Source: CALOBA01 sp942491465 (GTDB lineage Bacteria; Pseudomonadota; Gammaproteobacteria; Chromatiales; Chromatiaceae). Taken from it: 64,000 nt of DNA. The position numbers and the translations under genes were made by a program. Shown piece after piece: positions 52,539 through 60,524 of the stretch (the first letter of the stretch is position 1; each line of letters opens with the position of its first letter). The notes under the pieces are model-generated. The model was not told the origin of the DNA. It saw only the letters and a list, made by a program, of their open reading frames with translations, and made no database searches. The stretch covers positions 124,001 to 188,000 of the forward strand of contig CALOBA010000071.1 in assembly GCA_942491465.1 (NCBI GenBank), given 5' to 3'.

Positions 52539-53170
52539 ATCGAGGATTTACCGCTGCCGCTGGGGCCGGCCACGGCCAGCAGGGGCTGGCGGGCGACGGT
52601 GGCGGCCAGGTCGGCGATGTCGCGCTCGCGGCCGAAGTAGTTGGCGGCGTCTTGCGGGCGGAAGGCGGCGAGGCCGCGGGAGGGGCTGGGCGGCGGCGGG
52701 CCGGAAGCTGCGGTCGCCGTGGCCGGGGCGCTGCCGGTGCGGGCCGGGAGGTAGTCTTCGAGATACCACTCGACGACGCCGAGGAAGATGAACAGCACCT
52801 TCTCGGCATGGCTCGGGTCCGGCTCGACGGGCTCTGCCTGGGCGTGGGTGATCAGGTTGCCGTTGGCGCGGATGTAGTGGAGATCGCCGGCGATGCGGGC
52901 GTCGATCAGGCCCTTTTGCTGGTACAGGGCCTCGATCGTATTGTTCAGCGGCTTGGGCTTGGCGTCCGGCAGCTCGCGGCGGTAGATGTCGCGGACGATG
53001 ATCTCCAGCACGCGGCGGGCCTGCATGAAGACCGACGGCAGATGGACGTCGGCGAGGCGAATCGTGGCGGCGACCTCGGCGAGGAGCTTGGGGTCGGCGC
53101 GGGCCTCGACGCGGGTCTGAAGGGCCTCGAGTCGGTGTTTGATCTGCTCGAGGAGGTCGATCTCTTCCAT
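52539..53170 (-). pseudogene. STAND NTPase, N-terminal part only (DUF4145 plus P-loop)
   Basis: From M-E-E-I-D-L-L-E-Q-I-K-H, a DUF4145-like helical domain (about residues 30-140, with V-F-M-Q-A-R-R-V-L-E-I-I-V-R-D and I-R-A-N-G-N-L-I-T-H-A) leads through a Pro/Ala/Thr linker to G-L-A-A-F-R-P-Q-D-A-A-N-Y-F-G-R-E-R-D. The Walker A motif A-G-P-S-G-S-G-K-S-S-I-V near residue 205 follows. This is the layout of novel STAND NTPase 1 proteins, which normally continue for 700 or more residues, often with WD40 repeats. Here the frame runs straight into the palindrome cluster, so only the N-terminal fifth remains. Confidence 0.82.
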
Positions 53171-53677
53171 GGCTTGGGGTGTGCGGGTGATCTGGCGCTG
53201 TGGCGGTTGGCGGGGGTGATTGGGGCTGGTGGGGTGTTGCCGGGGATTGGGGGCAAGGATAGCGCGGGGTTCGGCTCGCGACCACGCTACTGAGCCTGCG
53301 CGAGTCTTCCTCGAATCTGCGAAAACCCACTCCGGCGTAGTCGGGTTGAGCTTGCGAAACCCAGCTTTCGGCGGCTTACGCGCGGTCATCGCTGGGTTTC
53401 GTTCCTCAATCCGACTAAGGCGAAGACTTGCCCAGTCTCGGAGGCGGTGTCGCGGGCAGGTGGGGGCGTCACGCGCAAACGAGTGGCCCGGTCGCCGTGT
53501 GGATTGCCCCGTGCATGTTGTGTATGTTAATGCTTCGGCGCGCCGGATCATGGCGCGGAGGATCTCGGTGGGCGCGCGTCGGCCCCCGCGGGTGCTTCGG
53601 CCAGCAGCCGACACGACATCATCATCCAGCCCGTCAGCCGGGCGCCACGCACCGCGCGTCAATCATGGGAGCAGCAG
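53171..53677. other. Intergenic region upstream of the exonuclease
   Basis: About 500 bp with no supported gene. AAACCCAGC (53357-53365) and GCTGGGTTT (53391-53399) make a 9-bp inverted repeat. Parts of the stretch (53290-53420) look like degraded accessory DNA. Confidence 0.4.
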
Positions 53678-54298
53678 TTGGACACCCTGGCCGTCATCGA
53701 TTTCGAAACCACGGGGCTTTATCCGCTCGATGGGGATCGGGCCACCGAGATCGCCGTGATGCTGGTGCGCGACGGCGAGATCGTCGACCGCTATCAGAGC
53801 CTGATGAACGCCGGCGTGCGCGTGAGCGGCTTCATCACCAGTCTGACCGGCATCACCAATCAGATGCTCCGCACCGCACCGCCGGCGGAGCAGGTGATGC
53901 GCGAGGCGGCCGCGTTTGTCGGCAAGGTGCCGATGGTGGCGCACAATGCCTCCTTCGACCGCCGCTTCTGGGATGCGGAGCTGGAGCGCATCGGCCGCTC
54001 GCGCCGCCAGGACTTCGCCTGCTCCATGCTCGTCGCTCGGCGCGTCTTGCCCGAGGCCCCGGATCATAAGCTGGGCACGCTGGTGTCCTATGCGGGCCTG
54101 CCCAAGTGCGGAGACTTTCACCGCGCCGAGGCCGACGCGGAGATGACCGCTCACCTTACGACCTATCTGTCGTCGGAGCTGATGCAGCGTTTCGGTCTTG
54201 ATGCGGTGCCCCATGAGTTGCTGATGCGCGTACAGAAGGCGCCGAAGCATCGCCTGCGGGCTTGCATCGACGGTTATCGGCGCCGTGCGTGCCGCTGA
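53678..54298 (+). CDS. DnaQ-like 3'-5' exonuclease
   Basis: A 206-residue DEDDh exonuclease. ExoI motif V-I-D-F-E-T-T-G-L near residue 6 (Asp, Glu), ExoII H-N-A-S-F-D-R-R-F near 90 (Asp) and ExoIII H-R-A-E-A-D-A-E-M-T near 148 (His, Asp). T-G-I-T-N-Q-M fits the polymerase III epsilon type family, but the protein is a free-standing domain. Starts at TTG, preceded by GGGAGCAG. It may act in repair or RNA turnover. Confidence 0.88.
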   Translation: MDTLAVIDFETTGLYPLDGDRATEIAVMLVRDGEIVDRYQSLMNAGVRVSGFITSLTGITNQMLRTAPPAEQVMREAAAFVGKVPMVAHNASFDRRFWDAELERIGRSRRQDFACSMLVARRVLPEAPDHKLGTLVSYAGLPKCGDFHRAEADAEMTAHLTTYLSSELMQRFGLDAVPHELLMRVQKAPKHRLRACIDGYRRRACR

Positions 54299-54699
54299 TC
54301 CGGCTGGTTGATGTGCGAAGCTGTCGGGGTTTTCTGCCGGATGACGGGGTGGCGCCGGTCCCAGTCCCAACGCTCGTGGGCCTGAAGGCCGCGGAACAGG
54401 GGCTCGTTGCCGGCGAACAGCTCGGCGAGGGTGTCGAGGAACAGGGACTTGCCGAAGCGGCGGGGGCGGGAGAGGAAGTAGTCCTTGCCTTGGTCTATGA
54501 GGCGCAGCGCAAAGCCGGTCTTGTCCACGTAGTAGCAGTCCGACTCGCGCAGCTTGGCGAGGGTTTGGATGCCGATGGGCAGGGGCTTAGGATCGGTTCA
54601 GAAACAAGTGGCGCAGACGCCCGTTCGCTGAGCCTTTTGATTGGCCGTTTCGTGGTTGCGTCTGCACCACTTGTTTCTGAACCTTGACTTACGCTGCAT
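54274..54699 (-). pseudogene. AAA-ATPase-like protein (DUF1703 class), broken by a MITE and truncated
   Basis: Reading from the ATG at 54699: M-Q-R-K, then MITE copy 5, then P-L-P-I-G-I-Q-T-L-A-K-L-R-E, Y-Y-V-D-K-T-G and F-L-S-R-P-R-R-F-G-K-S-L-F-L-D-T, the P-loop of this family (R-R-F-G-K-S). Removing the 99-bp element and one TAA joins M-Q-R-K-P-L-P-I-G-I-Q in frame, which is the normal start of the family. The element brings an in-frame TGA. The 3' end is also lost, after H-P-V-I-R, where unrelated sequence begins. The tail overlaps the exonuclease gene end. Confidence 0.85.
54590..54688. mobile_element. 99-bp MITE-like element, copy 5, inside the ATPase gene
   Basis: Flanked by TTA at 54587-54589 and 54689-54691. 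It lies inside the fourth codon of the broken ATPase gene, and the pre-insertion sequence can be rebuilt exactly, which proves both the 99-bp length and the 3-bp duplication. Confidence 0.93.
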
Positions 54700-54788
54700 G
54701 GGGTGGTCTCCGGGCGGTCCAGGCTGCCTTCGGGGGTGTCCCGCTCGGGTTTGGTTGACCGGGTCGGTTCAAATGCGTTGTCCCAACT

Positions 54789-54855
54789 CGTGATCGTGAT
54801 CGTGATCGTGATCGTGATCGTGATCGTGATCGCTGTCGTGCCCGGAGTCGATCAC
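54789..54855. repeat. GATCGT hexanucleotide repeat with inverted partner
   Basis: TGATCG is repeated about seven times (54791-54832). After a short gap, ATCACGATCACGA (54851 on) is complementary to it, so the region can form a hairpin. It lies just downstream of the sucrose synthase gene end and could vary in repeat number. Confidence 0.75.
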
Positions 54856-54918
54856 GATCACGACTACGACCACGAAAAGAGCCGGATCGCAATGCGCCTG
54901 CGCAGCCGCAGGAAACGC

Positions 54919-57318
54919 TCAGGGCTGCATCTTGGCCACCAGCGGGCGGTATTGCAGGGCGTAGAACATCTCCAGGTAGCGGCGGGCCTCGCGGCGCTCG
55001 AGGTCGCTGACGAAGCGCCAGAAGCCGTAGACGCGGGCCAGGGTCATCATGCGCTCGGCGTAGAGCTGCCAGGTGTAGCGGGTCTCGACGCGCTTGAGTG
55101 CGCCCTTGGCGATCTTGTCCCAGTGCTTGGGCTCCTCGCGGCAGCGGGCGAAGAAGTCGGCCATCCGGGCGGCGGCGGCGTCGCCGTGGTTGGGGTCGAT
55201 GTGGAAGCCCGAGACGCCTTCCTGGATGATCTCCAGCGGGCCGCCGAAGCAGGTGGCGAAGGTGGGCAGCCCGGTGGCCATGGCCTCGATGACGGTGAGG
55301 CCGAAGGCCTCGAACAGGGCCGGCTGGACGAAGCCGCCGCGGCGATCGGCGACGACGCGGTAGAGCTCGCCGTTGCGCTCGCGGTCGACCTGGCCGTCGA
55401 TCCAGCGCATGTCGCCGTCGAGGTCGTGCTGGTCCATCAGGGCGTGCATTTGCGCGATCTGCTGTTGCTCGTCGGTGTCGTGGGAGCGCTCGGCGTCGAC
55501 ATAGCCGGCGACGACCAGCAGGTTGACCTCCTCGCGCAGCGCCTGGCTGCGGCCGAACCAGTCCACCAGGCCGGTGATGTTCTTGATCTTGTCGAGCCGG
55601 GCCATGGTGAACAGGATCGGCTTGTCCGGGTCGGTGAAGCTGCCGCGGAATTGCGAGCCGGCGCCGTCGCCGAAGATCAGTTCGTCGATTTCCGGGTGCA
55701 GGTGGTGCAGCCGCTGCTCGGTTTGCTGGGGCGGGAAGTAGATCTGAGCGTCGGCGCCGGGGGAGACGATGTTGAACTTGGGGTCGTAGACGTCGATGCC
55801 GTGGACGACGCGGTAGAGGTCGGGCAGGGTGTAGGCCATGTGGCTCTCGTACTGGCCGATGCTGTCGTCGGTGCCGGCGATCTCCTGATAGGTGCTGGTG
55901 ATGATGAAGTCCGCCGTGCTCATGGCGATGAGGTCGGCGGTGAACTGGCAGGAGAAGTGGTGCTCGGCCTCGTTGGCCTTCCAGTAGAGGTCGGAGTAGA
56001 GGTACTTGGTCTTCTCCAGCGCGTGGGCGATGGTGCATTGGGTCACGCCCAGGCGCGGGGCCATGATGGAGGCGACCAGGTTGCCGTCGGAGTAGTTGCC
56101 GATGATCAGGTCCGGCCGGCCGCCGAGCTCGGCGAGGAGGTCACGCTCGGCGTCGCGGGCGTAGCGCTCCAGGTAGGGCCAGATGTCGAAGCGCGAGATC
56201 CAGTGCGGGACCTCTTCGCCCTCCTGCGTGCGGAAGGGCACCCGCAGGATACGCGCCTGGCGGGTGCCGGCGACGCGCTCGATGCGCTGGTTGCAGCTGG
56301 TGCCCTCGGCCTCGGGGATGAGGCGGGTGAGGATGATGATCTGCGGCTCGATGTCGAGCCCCTGGGCGGCGATGCTGCGGCGCATCTCCTCCTCGAGCGC
56401 GCGTACCTGGTCGAGGATGTAGACCACCTGGCCGCCGGTGTCGGGCCGGCCCAGGACATTGGCCTGGCCGAACCAGCCGTGCGGCGACAGGATGGCCAGC
56501 GAGAAGACCATCGGGATGCGGGCCAGGAAACGCTCGAGGGTGTCCGGCGACGGGGCGTCGAGGATGTCGAGCAGCATCTCCATGGTCTCGGCAACGCGCG
56601 CGGCACGGTCGCCCCAGCCGGGCTCGAAGCCCAGGGCGTGCAGCTGCGGCTCCAGGTCGGACCAAGGGGTCTCCGGGGCCTGTTTGTTGGCCAGCGCGAC
56701 GGCCTTGCGCAAGGCCTGGCGCAGGGCGCTGACGCTGCCGATGGTCTGGCCAAGCATCAGCTGCCGGCCGCGGTGGGCATGCACACGCAGGAATTGGACC
56801 ATGCGCTCCTTGCCCTGGCGCTCTTCCTCGAACAGCTGGCTGGACAGGCGCCGGTTGAGGAACTCGACGCCGCGGCCGATGAAGCGCTCCTCGCCGGGCT
56901 TGGCGAAGCCCCTGGAGAAGGGCTCCAGGTCGACCTCCGTGACCCAGTCGTCGTCGGTGCCGATCAGCTTTTCCTTAAAGGCGAGGAAGTCGGCCACCGG
57001 GATCGTCTCGGCCTCCATGGTATCCATCTGGATGCGCAGATAGCTCCAGCGCCCGATGCGCGAGCGCACGGCCAGGTACAGCCAGGGCATCATCAGTACG
57101 GCCTCCTGGCAGTGCAGGATGGCGCGCGCCAGCGGCGTGTCGTGGAGCCGATCACAGTCGCTGCACAGCTCGCCGTAGACGTCGTGCAGGTCGCTGCGCA
57201 GCAGCAACGGGCGCTCCAGCTGCTGGTAGTGGTGGAAGACGCGGTGGGCGTCGCTGTGGTGCTCGCGCAGATAGTCGCTGATGGCGGCGGCGAGGTCGGT
57301 GCTGCTGTCTACTGGCAC
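54919..57318 (-). CDS. Sucrose synthase
   Basis: A 799-residue GT4-family enzyme that interconverts sucrose plus a nucleoside diphosphate with fructose and nucleotide-sugar. N-terminal regulatory region of about 260 residues, then the GT-B core: L-S-P-H-G-W-F-G, G-R-P-D-T-G-G-Q-V-V-Y-I-L-D-Q near 290, H-A-L-E-K-T-K-Y near 425 and F-V-Q-P-A-L-F-E-A-F-G-L-T-V-I-E-A-M near 675 (E-x7-E). The N-terminal domain sets it apart from sucrose-phosphate synthase. In phototrophs the enzyme serves sucrose or glycogen turnover, and sucrose may act as an osmolyte. No sugar genes neighbour it. Confidence 0.94.
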   Translation of the reverse strand: MPVDSSTDLAAAISDYLREHHSDAHRVFHHYQQLERPLLLRSDLHDVYGELCSDCDRLHDTPLARAILHCQEAVLMMPWLYLAVRSRIGRWSYLRIQMDTMEAETIPVADFLAFKEKLIGTDDDWVTEVDLEPFSRGFAKPGEERFIGRGVEFLNRRLSSQLFEEERQGKERMVQFLRVHAHRGRQLMLGQTIGSVSALRQALRKAVALANKQAPETPWSDLEPQLHALGFEPGWGDRAARVAETMEMLLDILDAPSPDTLERFLARIPMVFSLAILSPHGWFGQANVLGRPDTGGQVVYILDQVRALEEEMRRSIAAQGLDIEPQIIILTRLIPEAEGTSCNQRIERVAGTRQARILRVPFRTQEGEEVPHWISRFDIWPYLERYARDAERDLLAELGGRPDLIIGNYSDGNLVASIMAPRLGVTQCTIAHALEKTKYLYSDLYWKANEAEHHFSCQFTADLIAMSTADFIITSTYQEIAGTDDSIGQYESHMAYTLPDLYRVVHGIDVYDPKFNIVSPGADAQIYFPPQQTEQRLHHLHPEIDELIFGDGAGSQFRGSFTDPDKPILFTMARLDKIKNITGLVDWFGRSQALREEVNLLVVAGYVDAERSHDTDEQQQIAQMHALMDQHDLDGDMRWIDGQVDRERNGELYRVVADRRGGFVQPALFEAFGLTVIEAMATGLPTFATCFGGPLEIIQEGVSGFHIDPNHGDAAAARMADFFARCREEPKHWDKIAKGALKRVETRYTWQLYAERMMTLARVYGFWRFVSDLERREARRYLEMFYALQYRPLVAKMQP

Positions 57319-57345
57319 GATGGCTTCCCGTGGGTGGTCTGAGGC

Positions 57346-58560
57346 TCAGGGCCTGCCTATGCTACCAGACGGTGACGGTGGCGCCGCGGGTGGGCGCGGC
57401 CCGCTGCCGGTCGGGGTGGCGGCGGCCGTCTCGGTGGGGCGCATGCCTGTCGTTGTTCGGACCTCGAGCCGCTCGCTGCCGCGCCACAGCTCCAAGGTGA
57501 TGGTCGCGTCCGGGCCGCTGCGGGCGATGGCCTCGCGCAGCATGGCCGATGCGCCGACGACCTCGCCGTCGAGGCCGGTCACCACATCCCCGGGGCGCAG
57601 GCCGGCAAGGTCCGCCGGGCTGTCCTCGGTCACCGACGAGACCAGCACGCCGGTGGCCGTGCGCAGGCCGAAGCGCTCGGCCAGCACCGGCGTGACGCTG
57701 CGCCCGCCGATGCCGATCCAGCCCGGCTCGCCCCGGCCGTTGCGGCGGATGCGACCGACCACCTCGAATATCAGGTCCACCGGGATGGCGAAGCCGATGC
57801 CGGCGGAGACGCCGGTCTCGGACAGGATGGCGGTGTTGATGCCCACCAACTGGCCGTGGCTGTCGATCAGCGCGCCGCCGGAGCTGCCCGGATTGATGGC
57901 GGCGTCGGTCTGGATGAAGCGCTCCACCTCGGTCAGCCCCAGATGATGGCGGCCGATGGCGCCGACCACGCCCAGGCTGACGGTCTGGCCCATGCCGAAG
58001 GGGTTGCCGATGGCGAGCACCAGGTCGCCGACGGCGAGCTGGTGGGGGTCGGCGGCGCTCAGCGGGGGCGGCAGGTTCGGGTCGGTGCTGGTGAGGACGG
58101 CGAGGTCGGTGGCGGGGTCGATGCCGAGCAGGCGCACCTCAAGCGCACGCCCGTCGGCCAGCCGGGCGTCGATGCGGTCGGCGCCGGCGAGGAGGTGGCC
58201 GTTGCTGACCAGCAGGCCCGCATCGATGACGACAGCGGCGCCGAGCCCGATGCCGGGTCCCGGCGCGGTGCGTCCCCCGGGGGCCGTCGGCCGGCGCTCA
58301 CCCTCGGCACCCGGCCGCGGCAGGTGGCTGGCGTAGAGGTTGACCACCGCCGGTGCGGCGCGGGCCACCGCCTCGCGATAGGAGTCGGTCGCGGCGCTGC
58401 CGTCGCCCGGCTCGGCGCGTGCGGCCGGCTGCCCCGCCGCAGTCGCCGCCGGCGGATGCGGGTGGCCGTGCTCCAGCCAGAGTACGGCAACGGCCCCCAA
58501 CGCCGCGCCCAAGCTCAGCAGCAGCAGGATCTCGATCGGGTGGCGGCGGTGGTGCGGCAT
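57346..58560 (-). CDS. DegS/HtrA-type periplasmic serine protease
   Basis: A 404-residue protein: N-terminal anchor helix (residues 7-27), a Pro/Ala/Gly-rich stretch, then the trypsin-like domain with His in L-V-S-N-G-H-L-L, Asp in P-A-T-D-L-A-V-L and Ser in N-P-G-S-S-G-G-A-L-I, the usual triad (GSSGG for the more common GNSGG). One PDZ domain follows (V-L-V-S-S-V-T-E-D-S-P-A-D-L-A-G-L-R-P-G-D-V). Anchor plus one PDZ is the DegS/AlgW layout, which senses misfolded porins and starts the sigmaE pathway. The second Met (58560) places the anchor helix at the N-terminus. The end of the gene is Pro/Gly-rich. Confidence 0.9.
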   Translation of the reverse strand: MPHHRRHPIEILLLLSLGAALGAVAVLWLEHGHPHPPAATAAGQPAARAEPGDGSAATDSYREAVARAAPAVVNLYASHLPRPGAEGERRPTAPGGRTAPGPGIGLGAAVVIDAGLLVSNGHLLAGADRIDARLADGRALEVRLLGIDPATDLAVLTSTDPNLPPPLSAADPHQLAVGDLVLAIGNPFGMGQTVSLGVVGAIGRHHLGLTEVERFIQTDAAINPGSSGGALIDSHGQLVGINTAILSETGVSAGIGFAIPVDLIFEVVGRIRRNGRGEPGWIGIGGRSVTPVLAERFGLRTATGVLVSSVTEDSPADLAGLRPGDVVTGLDGEVVGASAMLREAIARSGPDATITLELWRGSERLEVRTTTGMRPTETAAATPTGSGPRPPAAPPSPSGSIGRP

Positions 58561-58753
58561 GGGATCTAGGCTAGCATCGGGCGGTTGCGACTGCATGATG
58601 AGCGGCCCTCGTCTGGGTTAGGATTCTTTGCCATCACCGGGCATGGTGGCGCATCGGCGCTCCAAGTTGTCGTGTCCGGAGCGCCCCCGGGGTGCGTCGC
58701 CCCCCGTCGAGCGCAGCCCGTCCCATTGGAAAACCAACAGAGCCTCATTCCGC

Positions 58754-59545
58754 ATGACCGAGCCGCAAGCCCCTTCCGATGCCCCGAGCCTCCGTGCCCT
58801 GGTCGATCACTGCGACGACCTGTTGGCCGTCGCCGCCTACAACGACTACTGCCCCAACGGCCTGCAGGTCGATCCGGGCCCTGACCCGGATCGCCCGGTA
58901 CGGCGCCTGATCACCGGCGTGACCGCCAGCCAGGCCATGATCGATGCCGCCGCCGAGGCCGGCGCCGATGTGCTGCTGGTCCATCACGGATTCTTCTGGA
59001 AGGGTGAGGACCCGCGCATCATCGGCATCAAGGCGCGTCGCATAGCGGCCTTGATGCGCGCCGGCATCGCCCTGGTGGCCTATCATCTGCCGCTGGATGC
59101 CCATCCGGAACTCGGCAACAACCGCCGGTTGGCGCAGGTGCTGGGCATCGACGCCCCGCGTCCGTTCGAGACCCCGGGCAGTCTGCTCTGGCGCGGCCAA
59201 CTGCCCGGACCGCTGTCCGGCAAGGCCTTCGCCGCGGCGGTGGGCGCCGCGCTCCACCGCGAGCCGCTGCACATCGCCGTGCGTGAGCGCCCCATCCGCA
59301 CCATCGCCTGGTGCACCGGCGGCGCCCAGGGGCGGATCGAGGAGGCCGCCGCGGCCGGTGTCGACGCCTACCTCAGCGGCGAGGCCTCCGAGCAGACCAC
59401 CCACCTGGCGCGCGAGCTGGGGCTGGACTACATGGGTGCCGGTCATCACGCCACCGAACGCTACGGCGTGCAGGCGCTGGGGGCGCATCTGGCCCGGACC
59501 TTCGGTGTTGCGCATCGTTTCATCGACCTCCCGAACCCGGTCTAG
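58754..59545 (+). CDS. Nif3-like dinuclear metal-centre protein
   Basis: A 263-residue YbgI/Nif3 family protein. Metal ligands appear in L-L-V-H-H-G-F-F-W near residue 75, Y-H-L-P-L-D-A-H near 110 and G-A-G-H-H-A-T-E-R-Y-G near 237. Family members are homohexamers with two metal ions per subunit and a proposed GTP cyclohydrolase or NAD-related role that is unproven. The gene sits between the DegS-type protease (divergent) and petA, an arrangement common in gammaproteobacteria. Confidence 0.92.
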   Translation: MTEPQAPSDAPSLRALVDHCDDLLAVAAYNDYCPNGLQVDPGPDPDRPVRRLITGVTASQAMIDAAAEAGADVLLVHHGFFWKGEDPRIIGIKARRIAALMRAGIALVAYHLPLDAHPELGNNRRLAQVLGIDAPRPFETPGSLLWRGQLPGPLSGKAFAAAVGAALHREPLHIAVRERPIRTIAWCTGGAQGRIEEAAAAGVDAYLSGEASEQTTHLARELGLDYMGAGHHATERYGVQALGAHLARTFGVAHRFIDLPNPV

Positions 59546-59930
59546 CGGGCCTCCGGCGACGTGGCGGCGACCTGTCTTGCAGACGCTCCAACCGCGCTAA
59601 GTATCGGTTTTTGCGTTTTATCGTGGCCTCGCGCCGCGCCGATCCCGTTCAATCGTGCAGGTCTGGGGCCGGTCGGTCGGCCCGACGGCAGCCGCCTTGC
59701 GCGCCCTGAGCGCTCTGGCGGGTTTCTGCGGGTTTCTGCGGGTTCCTTCGCAACGCAGCAATAGCCATGCCGAAAGCGGGTCTTCCTTGACCAGATCGGC
59801 CAGATTCATAGACAATGCGCGATCGATTCTTGAAGTGCATCGCGATATTCTGATTTTTTAACCTTCGGACCGTCCGACCGCCCCGACCGCGGGCGTCGGT
59901 TCCTGAGCCTAGCGGGGGTCTTCTATACAT
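59546..59930. other. Upstream region of petABC
   Basis: About 385 bp. No gene is supported. AT-rich around 59800-59870 (including TTTTTTAACC), which is a plausible promoter zone for petABC. A short tandem repeat, GCGGGTTTCT, appears near 59720. Confidence 0.45.
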
Positions 59931-60524
59931 ATGAGCGCACAAGGCGTGGATAAATCGCGGAGGCGGGTTCTCGTCGCCGCTACCAGCGTGGTTGGTGCCG
60001 TCGGCGCCGGTTTCGCTGCCGTACCTTTCATCGCATCGATGAACCCGAGTGCCAAGGCCCGGGCGGCCGGTGCCCCGGTCGAGGCCGACATTGCCCAGCT
60101 GGAACCTGGCGCGCTGTTGCGCGTCAAATGGCGTGGGCAGCCGATCTGGGTCGTGAATCGCACGCCGGAGATGCTCGCCAATCTGCCGAAAAACGATCCC
60201 AAGCTGACCGATCCGGCATCGGAAGCCTCGATCCAGCCGGACTACTGCAAGAATCCGACCCGAGCCGTCAAGGACCAGTACTTCGTCGTCATCGGTATCT
60301 GCACCCACTTGGGCTGCTCGCCGACCTATCGACCGGAACTGGGCCCCGACGATCTCGGCGAGGGTTGGCTCGGCGGTTGGTTCTGCCCCTGTCATGGGTC
60401 CAAGTTCGACTTGGCCGGGCGCGTCGTCAACGGCTCGCCGGCACCGACCAACTTGGTCATCCCGAAATACACCTATCTGAGCGATACCACCATTCTGGTG
60501 GGTGAGGATGGAGGAGCTGCCTAA
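59931..60524 (+). CDS. petA: Rieske iron-sulfur protein of cytochrome bc1
   Basis: A 197-residue protein. Tat-type N-terminus K-S-R-R-R-V-L-V-A-A-T with an uncleaved anchor helix, then the Rieske fold. Ligands Cys124-His126 (I-C-T-H-L-G-C) and Cys152-His155 (F-C-P-C-H-G-S) bind the 2Fe-2S cluster; Cys129 and Cys154 form the disulfide. Transfers electrons from quinol to cytochrome c1 in the cyclic photosynthetic chain. Stop overlaps the petB start (TAATG). Confidence 0.97.
   Translation: MSAQGVDKSRRRVLVAATSVVGAVGAGFAAVPFIASMNPSAKARAAGAPVEADIAQLEPGALLRVKWRGQPIWVVNRTPEMLANLPKNDPKLTDPASEASIQPDYCKNPTRAVKDQYFVVIGICTHLGCSPTYRPELGPDDLGEGWLGGWFCPCHGSKFDLAGRVVNGSPAPTNLVIPKYTYLSDTTILVGEDGGAA

Noticed and set aside
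54791..54832. GATCGT repeats as a CRISPR or replication iteron array
   Set aside because: Units are only 6 bp, contiguous and without spacers or replication genes nearby.
54703..57342. An 879-codon plus-strand frame opposite sucrose synthase
   Set aside because: Begins in the GATCGT repeat, has no recognisable motif, and lies antisense to a full-length enzyme.
59655..59861. Short frame upstream of petA
   Set aside because: Low-complexity N-terminal part and a stop in the AT-rich promoter zone; no homologue recognised.
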